Source of the DNA: Augochlora pura | Lineage: Eukaryota; Arthropoda; Insecta; Hymenoptera; Halictidae | Direction: 5' to 3' | Length of the DNA: 64,000 nucleotides | Assembly (NCBI RefSeq): GCF_028453695.1 | Contig: NC_135773.1 | Coordinates: 2,170,001-2,234,000 of the forward strand | Part shown: one piece after another, positions 10,068-22,079 of the stretch | Layout of the letters: every line of letters begins with the position of its first letter | Position numbering within the stretch: the first letter of the stretch is position 1 | Translations under genes and position numbers: made by a program | The notes under the pieces: generated by a model | What the model saw: the letters and a program-made list of their open reading frames with translations, nothing else | Told to the model about the DNA's origin: nothing | Databases searched by the model: none

Positions 10068-12410
10068 ATAATTCGTGCTTGAATAACGATGATTCACAAC
10101 TAGATCGATTCATGTTTATATTGTCTATATTAAGTGCAACGTGCGCTGGTAAATGTAATCCATTCGAGCCATGAAGGGAGAATGTTATCTCAGAAATGAG
10201 AAAATAATGGAGACTATCAGAAAATTTCTCCTAGAAATATTTCCGCAATATCAGTAAATAGAAATAATATCAGAATGAAAAAAAGGATATCGTATTTTTT
10301 TTAAATACAACACTTTTAGAAAATCGCCCTTAGTTCGTGACTATGTATCATCGCCAAAACCAGCTAACCTTTTAATGAACAAAAGATCGAGTTCCATTCG
10401 TATCGAAGTTTGCCAAGGAAAGACACGAAATTATGACACAATGTTGCCGGCACATGATCCGGCGGATTACCGATAACACGTTGCGACGGCCGCACGTATA
10501 AGGCTCGTTATATCATTCTCGTTTAAAACTAACGAAGTTAACAATGGCCCGCGAAGAAAGGCGCTCTATGTATATTACTTGTATTCGCTTTCTCGTTACG
10601 TAATACGTCAGCGCCTGTTATAAGAGGCCAGTAACGAGTGAAGTATGTTGAGAACGCTACGTGACTACGTGTCGATCGATCAGAACGTGCTAGAATATTC
10701 TCTTTGGTTGCATTATCTTGATGTAAGTCGATGCTCGCGAGAATTTAATAAATATTTCATAGATATTATAGAAATTCAATAGCCGATGAATTTAGAGAGC
10801 GCGACGCGGTTCGCTACGTTCCGTGTTGTTCGATAACATCGGAATTAAGATGATCTTCTCCTGCGATTTAGACTCGTTATTAGGAATGCCATTTAATAAT
10901 TTCGTTTCTAATGAAACCACTCGATGCAACAGCGAGCAGATAATTCATATTTTGAGACGCGATCGTCTCGTCGAATAAGCTATCGATCGAATTTAATTGA
11001 AATTCACGCATTGCAATCGCATCGATCATTAATGGACAAATAGTTCGTTAACTGTAAATAATCGTTCGTTCGAAGGGAAGAAGAAAGAAGCACGGAGAAT
11101 GGAGCAAATAAAACGGCACTCTGTTTTTGTTCGAAAGCGAAAATGATGGACGTCGAGTGAAGAATTCTGCTCCGAGAAGCGCTTTTCATTCGAAGTTCTT
11201 CTGCAGAGTGACCCGGCGTGACCCCGTTAGAACGCAAAGCCATAGGAAAAGCTTCCCTCCAAATAGTTCCCGCTGGAAGAGATGTTATTTGATTTTCGAA
11301 ATTCTTCCGCGTTGTGTAGTTCGATGAAAATCGTCGCGTCACGCCCCGCTGAATGCTTTATTATTATTATTTCCCGAAGATCCAACGGAGATATAATTCT
11401 CATAAAATTACCGGCTCACCGTGTATTTTCTCTATGCTCGCGATTCATCCCTTTTTGGACGCGATCGTGTAAACGCGGAAAGTACAGCATATATTATTCA
11501 AAGGTTGCGATGAAAGGAAAATTGAATGGAATGAAGCGTAACGAGCATTCCTGCGAGGAAAATCAGATTAAAACGAACGTTAGCTTGAAACTACGTACAC
11601 AGCTTCGATTTTACGCCGGGTCCCGGAGTTCCACGGGAGAATTAAATTACGTTTACGACGTCTTCCGTACGGAGGCAAAAAGAAATAGAAGGTATTTTTT
11701 AATAGGAGCCGACATAGGTACTTAAGAGTGCTTTATGCGCCACGGTTCAGGAATAGAATTTGCCTTAATACACTCAACTCGTTTCAGGAAAACCCTTAAA
11801 GTCCCATTTAATTTTATTTTCTTTCGCTTTTTATTTATGGAACAACTCTCGAGCTTGCTTTGCCGTAGCGCCAAGAATCGAGGGAGAAAACACGTCGCTG
11901 CGAAATCGTGACCAATTTGAAAAATATGTTTCCTATCAGAGGAGATACTTTAGAGGGAGATAGTCAAAAGGTTAAGCGAAATATCAAATTCTAGCTTGAA
12001 ACATTCGAATGATCAGTTCTTTTACTAGAAAAATGCATAATGCCGATGAGTTTCACCTACTCTTGTATTTTTAATTATTTTAATAAATACATTCTGTCTC
12101 GTTAATCGTCATCCCCGAATAATATAGTCTTGGCCATAGTCTTTCATCTACTGTTCTCTTATTGATAATATAACACGTACCTATAATATACGATGTTTAT
12201 AAGTTCTATCTTTCTTTGCATCTTTGATTAATATCACATCTCAGTATTTCATCAATATAAATAATTCGTTCAATAAAAAGAAACTGAACGGTATTATCAA
12301 ATATTTCTGAATGAAAATATCTTAAAAATTATGTTAATAAATATTCTCAGAGTGAATGACATAATGAGCAAAATGAAGGAGAGATATTACTTTTAAGGAC
12401 AGAAAAAATT

Positions 12411-12575
12411 AATTGTCTGTCATAACTACACATTAAGTAACATCAGCTCAATTTACAGACGATTAGATATGCATAATATAGTTAGAAAACAAGTACACCT
12501 TTATTATAAACAATTGCCGAGGTAATGGTAATATTCCATTCAATATACGCTCCATTCATGGCATTTCTCCTCCAC
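12411..12575. repeat. Diverged repeat, related to 47848-48190, without the MITE
   Basis: Two blocks match the sequence around the hAT-like MITE at 47.9 kb. They are AATTGTCTGTCATAACTAC (12411-12429) and a stretch from about 12473 containing TAATATAGTTAGAAAACAAG, ending near TCCATTCATGGCATTTCTCC. In the 47.9-kb copy the first block is interrupted by the MITE and duplicated for 8 bases. The match behaves like a paralogous empty site. What the repeat is, I cannot say. Confidence 0.6.
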
Positions 12576-13329
12576 CTCAACTTGACCGACTCCCGTTGCT
12601 TTCTACGCGAACAATAAATCGCGCGACGATCGTTTATAAATAACCCAACAAATCTGCGAATCAATTCGCCGGAAACGTTTGCTTTTGTTCCGCGAAACAA
12701 ATCCTGCAGCGCTACCCGTTCGCGTGTGCTACGCTTCTCGCAGCGACTCCGAGCATCGTCGCGTGGCGCTTTCCGCAAATTAAACGACACGCCTGCTCGT
12801 TGAATAAATCATCGTGGCTAATTAATAGATCGAATTTACGTAACGGCGGTTCGGACGAGCGACGCGTGACACATTTCACGAAGACCGACCGCGGGGCAAG
12901 ATGGTCCTCCGTATCCGATCACGCATTAATCCGAGACAAGCCGGCGGAGCGGCAGCAATTCGGCAACTTAATTAAACCAATTAATATTACGACCGACAAG
13001 AATGACGACCGATCCGATACCCGAGGAACCGGCGCGTCCGCAAGTTTGTCGAACCGAGCGTCGAGTTTCGACCGCGTTACGTGTCCTAATCATTCATGTT
13101 TACTCGCATTCAGACGTTCCTCACGTACGCCCGTGTTCGGAACTACTACGCGGACACTTTCTCAACTGGCCGAGGAATAATTACGAAATTATTGGCGACT
13201 TGCGCGGAATTTTATGCTCCGCAATTTTCAATGGAAAGTCGCTAAATAGTACAGTAAATTAATGTACCTGAGCAGTTCTCGGATTTCACGCTTTTATTCT
13301 GAGTAATTTAAGAATTTTATTTATATACA

Positions 13330-13556
13330 TTAACTCTTTGCACTCGTAGCTATTTTCATTATATTTTAACCATACTTTCTGATTTCCGGTGTTTCTATTT
13401 TATATGATTTATTGCGATTTATGCGTATGAAATTGTGCTTATTAGCAAGATACTTGTTATTTTAACAATCTCTAAATATGAACGAGTCTGGCATTATTAC
13501 AATTATTTTGAGAAATAATATAGCAATTTTTAGCGGCGTCTCAGGTTAGATTTAAG
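13330..13556 (-). mobile_element. TTAA MITE family A, degraded copy (inverted)
   Basis: Begins TTAACTCTTTGCACTCGTAG and then follows the inverted family A copy at 17593-17842 through the GTTTCTATTTTAT, TTTATGCGT and AATTTTTAG blocks. The far end (GCGGCGTCTCAGG) has decayed and no terminal TTAA remains. About 227 bp. Confidence 0.65.
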
Positions 13557-14764
13557 GTTACATAGTAGTATATCGTTATTTCATCAAATAATTTTAGATT
13601 TTTCACAAGATGATGTATACCTTTTGATTATATATGATCTCAGAAATAAACAATAACAATATTTATGACGGTCTGGAATATCAAAGTAAATGTTTCACAA
13701 ATTATCTGCAGATAGATATTTAAGAAATAAATTCGGCCCATATTCATTGTATTAAATACATCGTATTCTCTAAAATATAATAAAAATACTGGCCGTCGGA
13801 TCGATATGGCGGTTTCCGGCCAACGAAGTTGTTTAATGAGAAGCGAGACGAGAGACTCTCTCGAGCTGTCAAAGCGAGAGGACGTATACTCCCAGATTCA
13901 GATATATTGTTATTAGTGTTAATTGCTGTTGTTAATTGTGAATAAATAAAGATTATACGGGATGCCGCGACGAACGTTGAGATCGCGCAACAATATTATT
14001 CGAACAATTAATTCGACGTTCTTCCCGTAAAATAGAAAATCCTGCCATCGCACATGCGCAACGCTGGTAGCAAATATGTTGAACAACCCTGAGGGAATTC
14101 GAACACACTTTCTGTTTCTAAGAAATTTATCACAAGGCATTGCAATCCAAATCCTGCGCCCTAGCAGGACATTCGCGCGACATCGTACGCGGAATATCAA
14201 CGACGGAAAGTAAACATTTTCGTGGGCTGGAAACTGGAGAGGGAAGCTATTGAAAGATCTTAAAGGTTGCCAGAGAAAGTGACGGTAAATTTCGTTCGAT
14301 AGCTCGTCGCCCGGGCTGAAATTGGCCGGGCAAATGGGACGGTAAAATGAAAGATTAGCGGCGAGGGTGCGACAATATCGTGAAACCGAGGATCACCCCA
14401 GCAGAACGTTTCGAAGATCTCGGACTTGATAACCCCCGGAGCCGATCCTCGGGGTTCTTCGACGGTGCCCCGGAATTATTTAGTGGTGCGTAAGCCGCAG
14501 GGTCGCTTCGTAGCAAGGTTAATGGGTTCGATTCCCAGTTGTACGTTTGCTCGGCTCTCGAACTTGCTCCTACTTCATTGGCTCGCGGCCCCGAGATTCC
14601 TAAATAATCCATAATGTGGTCTCTGTGCAGTTAAGCTACTTCAGATTTTATGCCGTCTTTGACGGAACATAAGCAGCCATTCTAATTTAGAACCCCCGAG
14701 AAAACGATCCCTCCATTTTCTTATAAAATATAGTCTTAGAAACGTGCACTACCGTGTATAAGTA
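13557..14764. other. Gene-free segment
   Basis: AT-rich to about 13780, mixed CpG afterwards. A T-arm-like GGGTTCGATTCCC at about 14525-14537 suggested a tRNA-derived SINE, but no A box or cloverleaf accompanies it. The frames at 14355-14614 on both strands look accidental. Confidence 0.5.
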
Positions 14765-14938
14765 TTAGGTTGTTGCAAAAGCGATTTTGACCTCTCTTGG
14801 TAAACCATCTATTAAGGAAATTGAAATTACTTTTGCCATGACACGATATTTGTGCATTTGGTAAAACACGAATGAATGAATACAGACTAGGGCAGTTATT
14901 TGTTGAGATGCAGAAAAAATTTGTTAAAGTGATCAAAA
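14765..14938 (-). mobile_element. Possible mariner-type end
   Basis: TA is followed by TTAGGTTGTTGCAAAAGCGA, which resembles the TTAGGTTGGTGCAAAA start common in insect mariners. The next 170 bases are AT-rich and carry no transposase motif I can identify. No opposing end was found. Likely an old truncated copy. Confidence 0.35.
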
Positions 14939-15659
14939 TTATTGGTCCACCTTGTATATGAAGACAAGATCGATAACTTTATTTGATTGGTATATATTCA
15001 CGAAGAATGAACGTTAATGAACCGAATTAGATTCGCAAGAGATACGAGTATTAAGAAACTAACGAATGGCATACGAGTCTGCCTTGCAATTTGAATTTCA
15101 TCGAATAAAATACTTTTATCCAATTTTCGAGGTTTCTCGCGCGGTCGCGAAAGCGTTAACACGAGTCAACGCGGCCGTCGTTTTCCACGGCCATTGACTT
15201 CTTATTCCTAATTATCCTGACTAATTATACTACGTCGAACCATTACCGCCGGGAGTATTTTGTCAACGATTTCCCGCCAGTGACGAACGCGCCGGGCGCA
15301 TTAAACAAGTTCGCAAATGAGCTCGGCAACTCCGAATTATTAAGCGGCGATGATTCAACGGTCGGAGAGCTGTCTGGCGTTGCGTAGGCCGCAGGGACGA
15401 CCGCGTGTATGTGCGAACGTTTCGTTGCTAAACGTCATGTCCGCCCTCTGGCGTGGAACAGGCGTCATGTTCGTTGAAGGTAACAGCACGCCTACCTGGG
15501 GAAACGGTTGCACCGGATATCAGGGACCTCGTGTTGCTGGCTGTAAAGTCCGCTGGTCGGAGCATCCCGCAAGATGTCCTCCATTACCCCGAGGACCACT
15601 CAATTCACAAGTATCGGGGGCAACTTGATTTTCACTCTGTTGGAACACTTGTACCCTAA
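14939..15659. other. Gene-free segment upstream of the LINE remnant
   Basis: Mixed composition, CpG-richer after 15130. Plus-strand frames at 15350-15659 run towards the Jockey-type remnant and could be its decayed upstream sequence. I cannot match them to a reverse transcriptase block. Confidence 0.4.
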
Positions 15660-15958
15660 CAGCGCTGAGCCTAACAAACATCATTTTGCACTGCAAACCG
15701 ATGAAAAATAGCATAGTTAGGTGTTTCCGAAGACTTGGAAAAGGAAGCGAAAGGCACGCGACAGGACTCGACCGGACGGTTTCCAATTTCCGGAACCCGA
15801 GACTTTCTCAGTTTCGAAGGGTTTCGAGTGTCTCATCTGAAGTTTCTTCCTAAGAACGTACCGCAAGCAGAGCCAGTTAAACACTTCGGTATGCACCTGG
15901 ATCGTAGACTAACTTGGGGAACCCACGTTTGAAACAAATATAAATAAGTAGATAAGTA
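15660..15958 (+). pseudogene. Jockey-type LINE reverse-transcriptase remnant
   Basis: From 15842 a frame reads FLPKNVPQAEPVKHFGMHLD then RRLTWGTHV and a stop. This matches the late block of Jockey-clade reverse transcriptases (IP..D.VKYLGIHLDRRLTW..H). The frame continues past two stops as NKYK and VDK, fitting the usual tryptophan and glutamine codons mutated to TGA and TAA. About 150 bp upstream (15663-15710), NKHHFALQT resembles the K..H.TFAL block that normally lies about a dozen residues before. An insertion or shuffled segment therefore separates the two. Inactive. Confidence 0.6.
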
Positions 15959-16319
15959 AGAGTAAAAAAAAGAAAATTTTTTTCTATGTATAAATTTTGC
16001 AATCCGATAATTTTTCAGTCGAATGCACCCCTCCGTTAATTTCGCAGGATTCACGCGACGCGACACTAGTATGTTTCCATCTCAAAAATTCGCAAAGTAC
16101 GCGCAAGTGGGACGAAATGCAAGGCTCTAGCGCAGCAGGAAGTGTCGACAACATTTCAGAGCATCCCGCACAGAGTGGGGCTAGAGCTGCGAGTGTACGG
16201 CTAACAGGCTTTCGGCCGATAGTGCATCGGGCGCGGCCGAGCGTCGGCGAAATTCTCAAGAGGTACCGAAGAGAAAGAGCAAGGGCAATTGAAAAGGTCC
16301 GAGCGGAGGCGTGGGCAAA

Positions 16320-16342
16320 GGAGGAGGAGGAGGAGGAGGAGG
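16320..16342. repeat. (GGA)n microsatellite
   Basis: About seven tandem GGA units. Confidence 0.8.
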
Positions 16343-17043
16343 ATAGGAATCGAGAGGGCTCGATTGGCATTAAACGGTCCTTCTTTCGGCTGGTAGCGTT
16401 TGCGCTCGAGCCGATTGAATCGTTTCTGGATTAAAGGCGAGCCGATTCTTCTCGGAACGTCGGTCTATTTCGGCGTCTATCGCGGCGGCTGGTTTCTGTG
16501 GCAGGAGGTGGCGAGGATTTTAAGGGCAGCAGGGCATAAAGGAGAGAAGAAGAGGAAAAAGAAGGGGACGGGTTCGGAGCCACGTCATTGGACGAAGAAG
16601 GAGAAGCATTATATTATGTGCGCCGCGCGGCTAAATTGAATTCTCGCGCCGCCGCGGCGGTCGCCGCACCGCACCGGCCGCGGCCGCCGGAAATAATATT
16701 ATGTTTTATGTGCCCGGCACCCGCGAAACCCTATTGGAATCCCTTAATAGGAATTTTTCACATTTTCCGGCCGTTCCCGATCGAATAAGAGCAGCGAGAC
16801 GCAGCAGCATCCATTGGCACAGATTCCGATGCGCCAGCGGCGGGAAAACAGGAAAGAGAGGCGAACGCGAGCGGAGAGAGCACTACTATGGAGGGAACGA
16901 GGGGACAGATGGGCTGCTCCGGGGCTGCTAGACTGCCCCTGTTTGCTTCTACTCTTTGCTTTTTCCCACGGTGATGGAAGCAAGGAAAATTCCAACGCCG
17001 CCAGCACCGGCATTCACCGCCGATATCAGCCTTTCCACCACCA

Positions 17044-17131
17044 TCGACCGTCACACCGTCACCGTCACCGTCGCCACCGCCGCCGCCACCACCACCGCCA
17101 CCGCCACCGCCACCGCCATCATCATCGCCGC
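17044..17131. repeat. CCN trinucleotide repeat tract
   Basis: CACCGTCACCGTCACCGTCG passes into CCGCCA units and ends ATCATCATCGCC. An impure triplet/hexamer repeat of about 88 bp that gives His/Arg, Thr/Ala or poly-Gly translations depending on frame, and so creates spurious ORFs. Confidence 0.8.
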
Positions 17132-17592
17132 AACTTTCCACCACCACAGATAAAAACCTCGGGGCTAGCTACCCCGCCGCTTTTCGAGACGGCGGCGCGG
17201 GACGGCGCGGGACGGCGCGACGACGGGGTGCACGCGACGCTCGATAACACTTCACGGGACGAAGTTAATTCCCGACCAGCAGCTGCGTTCTAGCCACGAC
17301 CTATCCGCCCGAGCCGGCGAATATTTGAATTTTACGATCGGTCCCCTCTTCTGCCCAATTTTTACACCTTTTTCCCTGATTTCCACTTGCCGCATTTCCC
17401 GGATACTCGGCGTCGTTGCTCGCGGAAGTTAAACCCCTGCCATAGCACACCAAGAATTCGAAATTTGCTCAAAGACTTTTCGATGTTTTTCACCATGGAT
17501 ATTAATTAGGCTCAAGAATAATTTCCTCGAAGGAAAAGAAAGTACAGCAGGGTGGATAATTATAGGATCAAAGTAATTTTTACATTCATAAC

Positions 17593-17842
17593 TTACCCCT
17601 TTGCACTCGAATGGCGACTCGGAGGCACCACAAAAATTATTCTACTGCGTTCGAAAATCATTTTTATAACAATAAAGTTTAGATTTAGAAAATTGTTGAG
17701 TAGTGAGACTGTCGCAACGAGTTGCAAGAATTGATTTCGGACGCATAAAAGTGCACACTTTATTGCATAGAATAGAAATACTATGGGCCAGGAAAGTTGT
17801 TTCGCATTTACAGTTGAAATGGCTTCGAGTGCAAAGGGTTAA
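17593..17842 (+). mobile_element. TTAA MITE family A, copy 2
   Basis: A 250-bp copy closely matching 6044-6291. The left target has drifted to TTAC and the right is TTAA. Ends CCCCTTTGCACTCGAATGGC and GGCTTCGAGTGCAAAGGG are inverted copies for about 14 bases. Confidence 0.85.
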
Positions 17843-20258
17843 GAACTTAACAAAATAATATATCCATTTTCTATCGATTCTAAAATAAAAATTTACAAAT
17901 ACGATATTTTGCCAAGTTTAATTGTTTGTGAAATGTATACGGTGTCTTGGCTAAAAGAAGCCACGTAGAATGCTTTGAATAATTGTAAATGCTGAAATTA
18001 AGTTTCAGACAATTCTGTTACCCACATATGATTTGCTGGCGTAGCAGTCTTATGAGACAAATTATGTCTTGCGTTATTAATGACAAAGTCATCTTTCCAT
18101 AGCGCAAAATCTTGAGTTGTCCGAATGTGGACGTTCGTGACGCTTAATAATTTAATTTGCTATCTGAGCGGTCCGTATACATACGAAATTGTGAAATTCA
18201 TCCACGATATTCCGATCGAAATTATATCGCAGTATTTCAGTGAATCCGTTTCGGTAAATTTTATCGTTCGCGTTCGAACGTGAGCGGCGATAAGGTGTCG
18301 GAATAGGTTGAAAGGCGGGATAGTTGCCGCGCGGCGCGTCGAATCGCGTCGAATCGCGGCGAATCGCGGCGAAGTTTCAGTTTACACGCGATTTCCACAA
18401 AACCGGCGATCAGTGAATGTAATCGTCGGAGGGAGGGGGCCGTTCGCGGCGTTTATGGGTGAATATCTCACGCGCGTGTGTCGCGCGTGCTATTTTCCGG
18501 GCGCGCCTCGTGTCCGCAACGCTTTTTTTGCACGGCGGGGGTTCAACTTGCGACGGCCTATTGCAAACAGTTCGCCGGCAACGAAGCATCTAAATGATCC
18601 CCGCGACTCGTTTCCGATGGCAACGCGAAATGTTTTCAGCTCCGGCCGACCCGCTCGTTCCCGCGTTACGTACTACAAATAGAAACAACAGGTCACGAAA
18701 TAACTGAAAAATGTTTTCACGTCGCACACGCCGTGTTACACGAAATTTTCTGTTGCCCGCGCGCGATCGTCGCGATCCGCTGCAAATTTTATTCCCGTTT
18801 TTCTGGCTGCGCCGCGGGCACCGCCGCAATTTTATTCGATGCGCTGTTTAAAAAGTCAAGAAGCAATTTTGCCGAAACGGGCCCCGTCCCCACTGATGCC
18901 GTAATTTTTCGGTTTTAACGCGGGGAAAAGGTTGCACCACCGTGCCTCCACCGATCTCTCGGCGCGTCCGCGACTTAATCGCGTGTTTAACGCGGGGCTA
19001 CACCACGCCGGCGGAAAACACAGGCTTTGCTTCGGATGGTTTTAATTGGCTGAAATTCGAGAGTCGAGAGGCACCGGCGTTCGTTGGTATCGCAAATTTT
19101 CTGAAATATATGTGCAAAAAACCCGAATTTTACGCTCGGCTGCAATCGAATGCACGGAAAACAGGCGGACCGGGGTATTGTTCGATACGTAAATTCGTAG
19201 AATACATTTTTAATATTCATTATACGAGCCGGCTCGATTGTTCGACGTGATTAAATTCTACTCGATGCGGAATAATCAACGTACCGTGCGCACATTATGC
19301 TTGTCAATATTGTATGAGCAGCTCCGCGTTACTTCGTACGCAGACCTGTTAACATTGTTTTATACTCGAACCACTTTATTGCACGAACTATACGGAAATG
19401 CATATAACTGAGACTATACTCTCACAAATTTATTGTCACGATTTATTGTCAGTGCTCAATTAATTTTTAGTGACTTTACAATGTAATCCACTCGTATTCC
19501 ACCTTACATTTATAAATCAATTATGGTCCGAAACAAACGAAAATCACAATTGGCCACAGTCGTTGGTATTACTATCCGTAAATTACGTTTTAAAACATAA
19601 ATCAAAATTTTCGAAAATGTCATTTACGTCACTATAATTTCAGGCTATTCAATTAATTATAGATATATATATATATATCAACATAAAAAGTTAAAGGAAT
19701 AAATAAAAGCGAATACACGGTTCTGTTTAACCGGTTTCTGGTTCGGATTCGCAAAGCGTAGCAGGAAGCCGGGGAAGAATTACGCAAAAGCGTAATAATA
19801 CTATTACTCACCGAGAAAAGTGATTACGGAGAAATGTTTTCGCTTCGCGTAACAGAACGGAAACGTTTAAAGGAGCGTAATCCGCTGATTAACGTCGAGC
19901 ATTTCGTACGGGAATGCTTTGGGATGGCGAACAATAAAGTTTCGCGAAAACATCAAGGTGTAATTTCGATGGGGATATTTCCGTTGCGATTCTCCATTAT
20001 TCAAGCCCCGGGAAAAGCGAAACGCGCCGAAGGCCGGGCCGGCGCGGATGAACTCGTAAAACAGCGAGCTGTTTCGCGCCGAACGAACATCACCTTAGAA
20101 TACATTTGAATCTCATTCGGGCCGGGGACTGCTCATCGCCACCTATGATTGCCGTCACGGAACCGTGTACCCTCTGCGAGCAAGAAATTACGACAATCGC
20201 GGCCAATCGTTTCACCCGCGAACGAATAAATTTGTTGTGCTAATTGGTAATAGGTTTT
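17843..20258. other. Gene-free segment, CpG-rich centre
   Basis: AT-rich at both ends, CpG-rich at about 18240-19250 and 19720-20240. Dense overlapping frames (longest 124 codons at 18308) have no recognisable domain. Contains a 10-bp tandem repeat and a short (TA)n run near 19660. Confidence 0.5.
18336..18374. repeat. 10-bp tandem repeat, four units
   Basis: GCGTCGAATC twice, then GCGGCGAATC and GCGGCGAAG. Confidence 0.8.
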
Positions 20259-20441
20259 CACTCGTTACCATACTTCGACGAGTTCGACTCGCGATGATAG
20301 TTTTCAGTAATAATTTATTCAATGTAGATGTTAATCGTTTCTTTAAAATTAGAATATAATTCCAAACTTTCGTCGACAATTTTTAAGCAATCAAATTAAT
20401 TTAGGCACACAAGTTAATTTCCTTTCCCTTCTAAGAAATTA
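20259..20441 (+). mobile_element. TTAA MITE family C, degraded copy 3
   Basis: CTCGTTACCATACTTCGACG, AGTTCGACTCGCGATGATAG and later TTTAGGCACACAAGTTAATT follow the family C copies at 60350-60562 and 46979-47218. The near-terminal hairpin CGAGT-TCG-ACTCG (20279-20291) is kept although the terminal TTAA sites are lost. Ends 20 bp before a mariner insertion. Confidence 0.6.
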
Positions 20442-20460
20442 GTACAAATTTCTAATAATA

Positions 20461-20873
20461 TTAGGTTGGTGCATATGAATACTATCTACTATTTATCCTG
20501 TGTGAACACTATATACTATTTAGAAATGTTTAAATGTTTAAAATAGCGAAAGTCGCTTGGCGAAAGATCTATATTTTATAAAATTTTATATTTTACTTCA
20601 TTTAATTTCGCAATTGTTTTGTACGACGTATGCGTAGTTTTTGTGGGCTAAACCGTATGTAAATGGAGACAGTCTGAAAAATTCCATACTACAGTTTATC
20701 GATCCGAAAAATCAGAATTTCTTGAAGACAGACATTTATGAATTAAACTCGCGTTGGGAAAAGTGTATGGAAACAAATGGGGTACATTTTGATTAAATTA
20801 ATAGCTTTTGAAAGAAGATATGTAGTTTTATATACTCGCTTAAAAATCCGACATTTCATATGCACCAACCTAA
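20461..20873 (+). mobile_element. Internally deleted mariner
   Basis: A 413-bp element flanked by TA. The left end TTAGGTTGGTGCATATGAAT and the right end (TTCATATGCACCAACCTAA) are near-perfect inverted copies. Only the tail of the transposase reading frame remains, so the element is non-autonomous. Confidence 0.85.
20695..20796 (+). pseudogene. Mariner transposase C-terminal fragment
   Basis: The frame through FIDPKNQNFL, KTDIYELNSRWEKCMETNG and VHFD ends at TAA (20794-20796). This is the C-terminal block of mariner transposases (F..SK...F...GI..L..RWEKCI..NG.YF). The rest of the protein, with the DNA-binding and D,D34D catalytic regions, has been deleted, so this is a relic within the element at 20461-20873. 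Confidence 0.75.
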
Positions 20874-21781
20874 TATTTTGATCGCCATCACGGTGATAAT
20901 ACTAAAGTTTCACTACTTATATTGCTACACGTGGACTGGATTTCACGTATTACTTTTCCACCGATTAAACGTGTCGCGACATTAGTACGTTTCCACCTTA
21001 CGAAACCTGTAATTCATCGTCGATCTATAAGTCCACGCAATAATATTGATCAACGGTGGCCGACCGGTCGAGCATTAACCGAATATCGCGAAAGTTTCCG
21101 CGGACTTTTTGGGGGCACAAAGCGCCGCTCGAAATTGCACGAGCACCGCCGAGTGGGCCAAACTGATCGCGTGTTTACACGGAACGCAACCGGGCCGAAT
21201 CGATCTCGATTCTTTCGCCCGCGGGCTGCGCTACGCGACCGTCGATGAAATTACATTGTGCCAGGTTAGGAAGGAGTTTAGCTCAGTTTCGGAAAGTAAT
21301 GAACCGGCACGGTGTACCTCGTTCGCGCGCATTGGGTGGGCACCCGCGAATAATCAGGTCAACCTCGTGTATCGGAAACTACGCTCGAAACAAAACGTAC
21401 GCTCGAAATTCGGGGCAGAACTCTTTCGCCGGAAGTTCCAACGAAAGAGAACAGTGGATAACGATGTCACATTTAATCCCCAGTAAGTAAGACGGTTCAG
21501 CCTACCGTGAGTTTTCCGATAATTCGAATGCCGTCGATGTTTTCAGAACATTTTTCTAATACGACGGTGGTTTATACGATGCGGAGGTCCACAGCGACGG
21601 AAATAGAACAGGAAACTATAATTTATCATAACATAATTAATCCGATTACTTCGGAGTGATCAATTGCAGTGCCTTTATTTTTTCAGGTATAATTAACTTT
21701 GTAATTACGATATAAGACATATTAATTTTTCTCGTAAGAAGCGAACAAAATGAAGGAATTTAATATTCGATGAACATAAAG
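20874..21781. other. Gene-free segment
   Basis: Moderately CpG-rich at 20930-21600. Overlapping plus-strand frames (to 125 codons) have no recognisable motif. AT-rich towards the MITE at 21782. Confidence 0.5.
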
Positions 21782-22079
21782 TTAACCTGTTAGCTGCGTA
21801 CGACGTGTGTACACGTCACAAGGAAATTGGCAATTTTACATCTTATAATAAATATATTTCTTCTACGATTTATGTAAAATTGCTGCTGGCGACATAGTCA
21901 TTTTCGCACTGTTTACAGTAATTCTAGAACAACTGTCGACAAAATCACTTATTGTGATCGATAAAGGACACAATTATGCCTGGAAACAAAACAAGAGCAG
22001 AGCAGAAAAAGCAAATGGAATACTAAAAAATAGCAGCTTCGGCTAGAAATACCGTCGCACGGAAGCTAAAGCTGGTAAT
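21782..22079. mobile_element. TTAA MITE family I (probable)
   Basis: The left end is TTAACCTGTTAGCTGCGTAC. The right end, read inward, is roughly TTACCAGCTTTAGCTTCCGTGCGACG, a partial inverted match. A perfect hairpin GACGTGT-GT-ACACGTC lies at 21802-21817, about 16 bp inside the target site. The right target has decayed (GTAA). Non-coding. Confidence 0.55.

Larger units (their letters stand above)
9900..13329. other. Gene-free AT-rich segment
   Basis: Mostly AT-rich with moderate CpG content at 10330-11700 and 12590-13200. Open frames up to 147 codons (11282-11725) show no recognisable domain. Contains a solitary hAT-like MITE end near 10031-10067 and a diverged repeat at 12411-12575. Confidence 0.5.
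15959..17592. other. Gene-free CpG-rich segment with triplet repeats
   Basis: AT-rich start, then CpG-rich from about 16020 to 17440. A 145-codon plus-strand frame (15997-16434) contains an acidic EEEEEEEED run from a GGA repeat, and a 159-codon frame (16814-17293) contains His/Arg repeats from the CCN array. Neither resembles a known protein and both overlap antisense frames. Confidence 0.5.

Noticed and set aside
14478..14550. tRNA gene or tRNA-derived SINE
   Set aside because: A B-box-like GGTTCGATTCC and a four-pair T-arm are present, but no A box, acceptor stem or anticodon arm can be folded around it.
15997..16434. 145-codon frame with an acidic run
   Set aside because: The acidic run comes from a GGA repeat and an antisense frame of 128 codons overlaps almost exactly.
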